Shown here: positions 5,244 through 7,815 of the stretch, piece by piece
Position numbering within the stretch: the first letter of the stretch is position 1
Layout of the letters: every line of letters starts with the position of its first letter
Assembly (NCBI GenBank): GCA_030045175.1
Contig: JASIBM010000246.1
Coordinates: 1-7,815, forward strand
DNA: 7,815 bases
Direction: 5' to 3'
Origin: Streptosporangiaceae bacterium
Lineage (GTDB): Bacteria; Actinomycetota; Actinomycetes; Streptosporangiales; Streptosporangiaceae
Notes under the pieces: model-generated
Database searches by the model: none
The model's input: the letters and a program-made list of their open reading frames with translations, nothing else
What the model was told of the DNA's origin: nothing
Position numbers and translations under genes: made by a program

Positions 5244-6440
5244 TTAGCAGCGCACCGTCATTGACCGGCTGGGCGACCCTTCGTAATAACCGACCGCCCA
5301 GATGTTCGAGCATGCAGATCCCGCTATCGCCAGAAGATGCTCGGAGGCGTAACTGGGACCTGGGTTCGCGCTGCGCACTGGCCTCCATGCGCGGCCGTTC
5401 CAGTGCAAGATCAAGGTCGTCTCACGCCCCGTGACCCCGTTAACCTTCTCGCCAGCGGCCCACGCACCCGACTGGGTGACCACCACGCCATGCAATTGAT
5501 CGGCGAAGCCCGCTCCGGACGGATCAGGGCTCGCGACCAGCGTCCATGACTTGCCGTCCCAGTGCTCGGTCAATGTCAGTGGCCTGCCCTGCCTGGCGTT
5601 GTAGAAGGACCCGACCGCCCAGATGTTCCGGGCGGACGCAGCTGACACGCCGTAGAGGGCGTTGTCGTTGAAGCCAGCACCACCAGCATTGGGGCTGGGA
5701 ACCTTCTGCCACGCATGCCCATTCCAGTGGACAATCAGGGTCCGGGCGCGATCACAGCACTTGTACGGGGCGATGTACGAGCCCACGACCCATGCGTCGG
5801 CTGAGGAAACCGCAGCGATCGCTGACAGTTCCCAGCTACTATGGCTGGGAAATGGCACTATCGACCAGGCGGTACCATTCCAGTGCTCGATCGGCGAGCC
5901 CAGTGCCCACACGTCATTAGCGGCGACCGCATCAACAGCCGACAGGCCACTCTCCGGATCGGCGCATCCGGCGCAGGGAGCATTCGGGCTCGGAACCTGG
6001 CTCCACGCTTTCCCATCCCAGTGCTCAATCAAGGTGGCCGCCCCGCCGCTGCCGGGTGCGTACTCACCCACTGCCCACACGTCCTTGGCCGAGATCGCTG
6101 CCACACCATACAACTCGCTGCCGACAGCGCCGGCTGGAATCGGAACCGCCACGGATCGCCACGCCCGGCCGTTCCACCGCTGTGCCACGGCCGCGTTTCC
6201 GGCAGCACCCACGAACCAGTAGCCAACAGCCCAGGCTTCACACTGGGATATCACTGCGATCCCGCCGAGCTGGCCATAGCTGACGTTCTCCTGAGGCTGC
6301 GCTTCGCCTGAGCATCGGCGAATCGAAGCAGCCACTGGATCAGCCATCGTCAGGCCGCTCGCAGCAAAGACGAGAAGAACCGTGATCGTTATTCGCAACA
6401 TGCGCACGAAACGACCAGCTCGCTGCGACAAGACACGCAT
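5244..6440 (-). CDS. Secreted beta-propeller-like repeat protein, last repeat incomplete
   Basis: This is an exported protein of 398 aa built of about 55-residue repeats, each with a pattern LxGVAAxSAxDVWAVG followed by a TLIEHWNGxAWSxVPSPN-like block. Residues below are numbered from the ATG at 6443. WAVG-type motifs begin at 71, 123, 179, 218, 275, 328 and 382; HWNG-type motifs at 89, 141, 187, 239, 294 and 347. There are thus seven first halves but only six second halves: the protein stops at RSMTVRC where the seventh HWNG is due. Repeat 3 is also shortened, with only four residues between its two motifs. The N-terminus has an Arg-rich start, a hydrophobic core (ITITVLLVFAASGLTMA) and likely cleavage after TMA or VAA. 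The second of two ATGs (6440) is preferred because AGGAG (6450-6446) lies 5 nt before it but only 2 nt before the first. Such proteins are common in actinomycetes; their function is unknown. Confidence 0.78.
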   Translation of the reverse strand: MRVLSQRAGRFVRMLRITITVLLVFAASGLTMADPVAASIRRCSGEAQPQENVSYGQLGGIAVISQCEAWAVGYWFVGAAGNAAVAQRWNGRAWRSVAVPIPAGAVGSELYGVAAISAKDVWAVGEYAPGSGGAATLIEHWDGKAWSQVPSPNAPCAGCADPESGLSAVDAVAANDVWALGSPIEHWNGTAWSIVPFPSHSSWELSAIAAVSSADAWVVGSYIAPYKCCDRARTLIVHWNGHAWQKVPSPNAGGAGFNDNALYGVSAASARNIWAVGSFYNARQGRPLTLTEHWDGKSWTLVASPDPSGAGFADQLHGVVVTQSGAWAAGEKVNGVTGRETTLILHWNGRAWRPVRSANPGPSYASEHLLAIAGSACSNIWAVGYYEGSPSRSMTVRC

Positions 6441-6445
6441 CATGG

Positions 6446-6464
6446 CTCCTCGCTGGATATGCTA
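6446..6464 (-). promoter_or_regulatory. Ribosome binding site and candidate -10 of the propeller gene
   Basis: AGGAG (6450-6446) is the best Shine-Dalgarno site in the window and selects the ATG at 6440. Just upstream, TAGCAT (6464-6459) fits a TAnnnT -10. No convincing -35 is seen. Unlike the XRE and AbiV genes, this gene would have a short leader. Confidence 0.45.
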
Positions 6465-6540
6465 CAAGAGCATACTGCCGTCGTGCCGGGTTAAGGCTGG
6501 GCTGCTGTCTCAAGAGCGGGCACCCATCGGCCGATTACAT

Positions 6541-7227
6541 CTAGCCTCGGATCTTGATGGCAGTGTTGCGCAGCACGTCCGCGGCAGCCTCGGGACTTCG
6601 GGCAGATCCCATCTCGCCGCACGCGCTAACCAGCGCACGGGAGAACTCGATTCCAGCGGCCGGAGGGTTGGCGAGCCATAGTGACGCGCTGGGGTCAAGC
6701 AGCGCGTTCACCGCTGAGGCGGCCCGCTCCGCCCGGTCGAGCTGCTCGCGGACCTCGGCCACGGTGACCTCGCACGGCTCCTGGATGTGCCCGCTACGAT
6801 CCACGTCCACATACAGGCCACGCTGCTTGAGCCGGTCTACATCCCGCGCGAACACCTGCGCGCTGTCCAGTACCTCGGCGACCTCGCCCATGGGCTTGGT
6901 GACAAACCTGGTCGCCAACCCGGGCGGGCTGATCGACAACGCAGCGATCAGCTGGCCCGATACCAGCTTCATCTGATGCCACTCGAGCATCCGCCCGACC
7001 GGCGCCCGCGCCCTTAGCTTCTCAGGCATGGCCGCCAGGGCGGCTAGGCTGCCGGCCTTGCCCACCTCTTCGACTGCGAGTCCGGCGAGCGAGTACGCGC
7101 GCGCCAGGTGGCCCGCACCGGACAGCAGCTCGGCGTCCTGAACCAGGTCGCGAGCATTCCTGGCTGCGGCAACAGCACCGCGGGCCAAGACCCGGGCCTG
7201 TGCTTCCTTCACAGCGCCAAGATGCAT
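6541..7227 (-). CDS. AbiV family abortive infection protein (HEPN)
   Basis: This 228-aa, mostly helical cytoplasmic protein matches the AbiV family of phage-abortive-infection proteins, a branch of the HEPN superfamily. Recognisable blocks are the N-terminal helix with ARNARDLVQDA (R23, N24, D31), the core GHLARAYSLAGLAVEEVGKA (A42-R43, E53, E54, G56, K57), WHQMK (H84, K87) and KQRGLYVDVD (K134, L138, Y139). R79-MLEW-H84 has the spacing of the HEPN Rx4-6H ribonuclease motif, although it lies more central than is typical, so its role is a guess. AbiV of Lactococcus acts against phages, and related proteins are widespread in defence loci. The length agrees with the family, so the gene seems intact. 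No partner gene is attached: the CAP gene upstream is about 260 nt away and the propeller gene begins about 100 nt downstream. Family confidence is good; antiphage activity here is inferred. Confidence 0.82.
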   Translation of the reverse strand: MHLGAVKEAQARVLARGAVAAARNARDLVQDAELLSGAGHLARAYSLAGLAVEEVGKAGSLAALAAMPEKLRARAPVGRMLEWHQMKLVSGQLIAALSISPPGLATRFVTKPMGEVAEVLDSAQVFARDVDRLKQRGLYVDVDRSGHIQEPCEVTVAEVREQLDRAERAASAVNALLDPSASLWLANPPAAGIEFSRALVSACGEMGSARSPEAAADVLRNTAIKIRG

Positions 7228-7233
7228 AGTTCC

Positions 7234-7239
7234 AACCTA
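7234..7239 (-). promoter_or_regulatory. Candidate -10 of abiV, leaderless spacing
   Basis: TAGGTT (- strand) is followed by six bases (GGAACT) and the AbiV ATG at 7227. This is the same geometry as at the XRE-ImmA gene and predicts a leaderless transcript. The inverted repeat GCCAG-N4-CTGGC (7240-7253) directly abuts it upstream and could be a regulator site. No good -35 was found. Confidence 0.4.
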
Positions 7240-7253
7240 GCCAGCGGCCTGGC

Positions 7254-7487
7254 GTTCAGATCGCCGGGCTGGATCGCGCCGGCCATGCGTTCCTGGCTGC
7301 GGCCGCGCTGCCCTCGGCGAGTTGCCACGGCAAGCAGAAGACTGGCAGTGGGACGGAACGGTCAGAACCTGAATCCCGGCCAGGCACGAGCGAAGCCGAA
7401 GACGGGACCCGGCGAGCAACGAGCGCTGGCGGGCCTGTGCAGCAGATGCGGGCTGGCGGCGGGCTGGGTGGTGCTGTGCCGCGCTGG
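7254..7487. other. Gap between abiV and the CAP gene
   Basis: No confident gene. A + strand frame from ATG 7285 to TGA 7554 encodes 89 residues with two CxxC pairs (CSRC from 7438, CRSC from 7501), reminiscent of a small zinc ribbon. Its last 67 bases lie antisense to the CAP gene and its first half has weak codon bias, so it is not called as a gene. I see no clear terminator for the CAP gene here. Confidence 0.35.
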
Positions 7488-7815
7488 TCAGGTCGTGATG
7501 TGCAGGAGCTGCTTGGCGGTGGCCCACCGGAAGATGACGTCGGTGGGGGCGTGACCGCAGATGCCGACCAGCAGCTCGGTCTCGCTGTCGCCGTACTTCT
7601 CGCCTGAGCCGACGTAGCCGGCGCCCATGGCCAGGCCAGGCGTGGCGCCGCCGCAGCGGGCGCTGCTGGCGTACCGGCCGAGGATGTTGTCGCGGTGTCC
7701 CCAGCCTGGGCCGTCGTCGTACATCCACGCGTAGTTCGAGCCGAGCGGGTTGCGCCAGCCGCCGGCCCAGTTGCCGCCCGCGCTGATCCAGCGTCCGCCG
7801 CCAGGGAGCCGGCCA
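7488..7815 (-). CDS. CAP (SCP-like) domain protein, C-terminal part
   Basis: The frame is open from the right window edge to the TGA at 7488-7490, giving 108 residues of the C-terminal half of a CAP-superfamily domain. Diagnostic stretches are AWMYDDGPGWGHRDNILG (the conserved CAP GHRDNIL strand), an ARCGG turn, GLAMGAGYVGSG, and the closing TELLVGICGHAPTDV. The coding frame continues upstream of the internal ATG at 7724 (WISAGGNWAGGWRNPLGSN), so that ATG is not the true start; the N-terminus, including the expected signal peptide, lies outside the window. CAP proteins of actinomycetes are secreted and of mostly unknown function. The usual Cys-containing insertion between YDDGPG and GHRDN in many relatives is absent here, making a short variant. 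It is unlikely to share a transcript with abiV, given the gap and abiV's own promoter. Confidence 0.82.
   Translation of the reverse strand, partial: GRLPGGGRWISAGGNWAGGWRNPLGSNYAWMYDDGPGWGHRDNILGRYASSARCGGATPGLAMGAGYVGSGEKYGDSETELLVGICGHAPTDVIFRWATAKQLLHITT

Noticed and set aside
5028..5388. Two - strand frames downstream of the propeller stop codon, considered as a frameshifted propeller end or the missing half of the kinase
   Set aside because: Neither contains an HWNG/VPSPN block or any kinase motif (H-box, N-box), so no continuation can be supported.
1..7815. tRNA, rRNA, CRISPR arrays, insertion sequences and riboswitches
   Set aside because: Looked for by eye on both strands; no cloverleaf, regular repeat-spacer pattern or transposase motif was seen.

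Overview
This window reads as chromosomal DNA of a GC-rich actinomycete. Most of it is visibly GC-rich with codons ending in G or C. The protein families (a secreted propeller with WAVG/HWNG repeats, a CAP-domain exoprotein, a sensor-kinase ATPase tail with an NTGP box) and the TAnnnT-type -10 elements sitting 6 nt before start codons also fit Actinomycetota. I cannot name the genus.

Layout from left to right. Positions 2-70 are probably the C-terminal end of an upstream + strand gene. A NYN/PIN-like nuclease gene (158-796, +) follows and is closed by a tandem hairpin terminator (812-862). After a gene-poor gap comes a complete RecQ helicase with helicase core, four-cysteine zinc module and HRDC domain (1075-2922, -). 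Just upstream of recQ lies an 80-codon remnant of a histidine kinase (2974-3228, -).

Positions 3372-5054 form a compact, lower-GC cassette on the - strand. An XRE-HTH/ImmA-IrrE metallopeptidase fusion overlaps by 4 nt (ATGA) with a PIN-domain nuclease. The pair has its own strong promoter overlapped by a near-palindromic operator candidate, and the transcript is predicted to be leaderless. This toxin-antitoxin-like module is the most interesting system in the window.

Further right on the - strand are a secreted seven-repeat beta-propeller protein whose last repeat is cut short (5244-6440), an AbiV-family (HEPN) abortive-infection protein (6541-7227), and the C-terminal part of a CAP-superfamily protein that runs off the right edge (7488-7815).

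Taken together this looks like an accessory region enriched in stress or phage-defence functions (NYN nuclease, RecQ, XRE-ImmA/PIN pair, AbiV) mixed with decayed and secreted-protein genes. Except for the PIN pair, no operon logic joins these genes, so a single cooperative system is not demonstrated.
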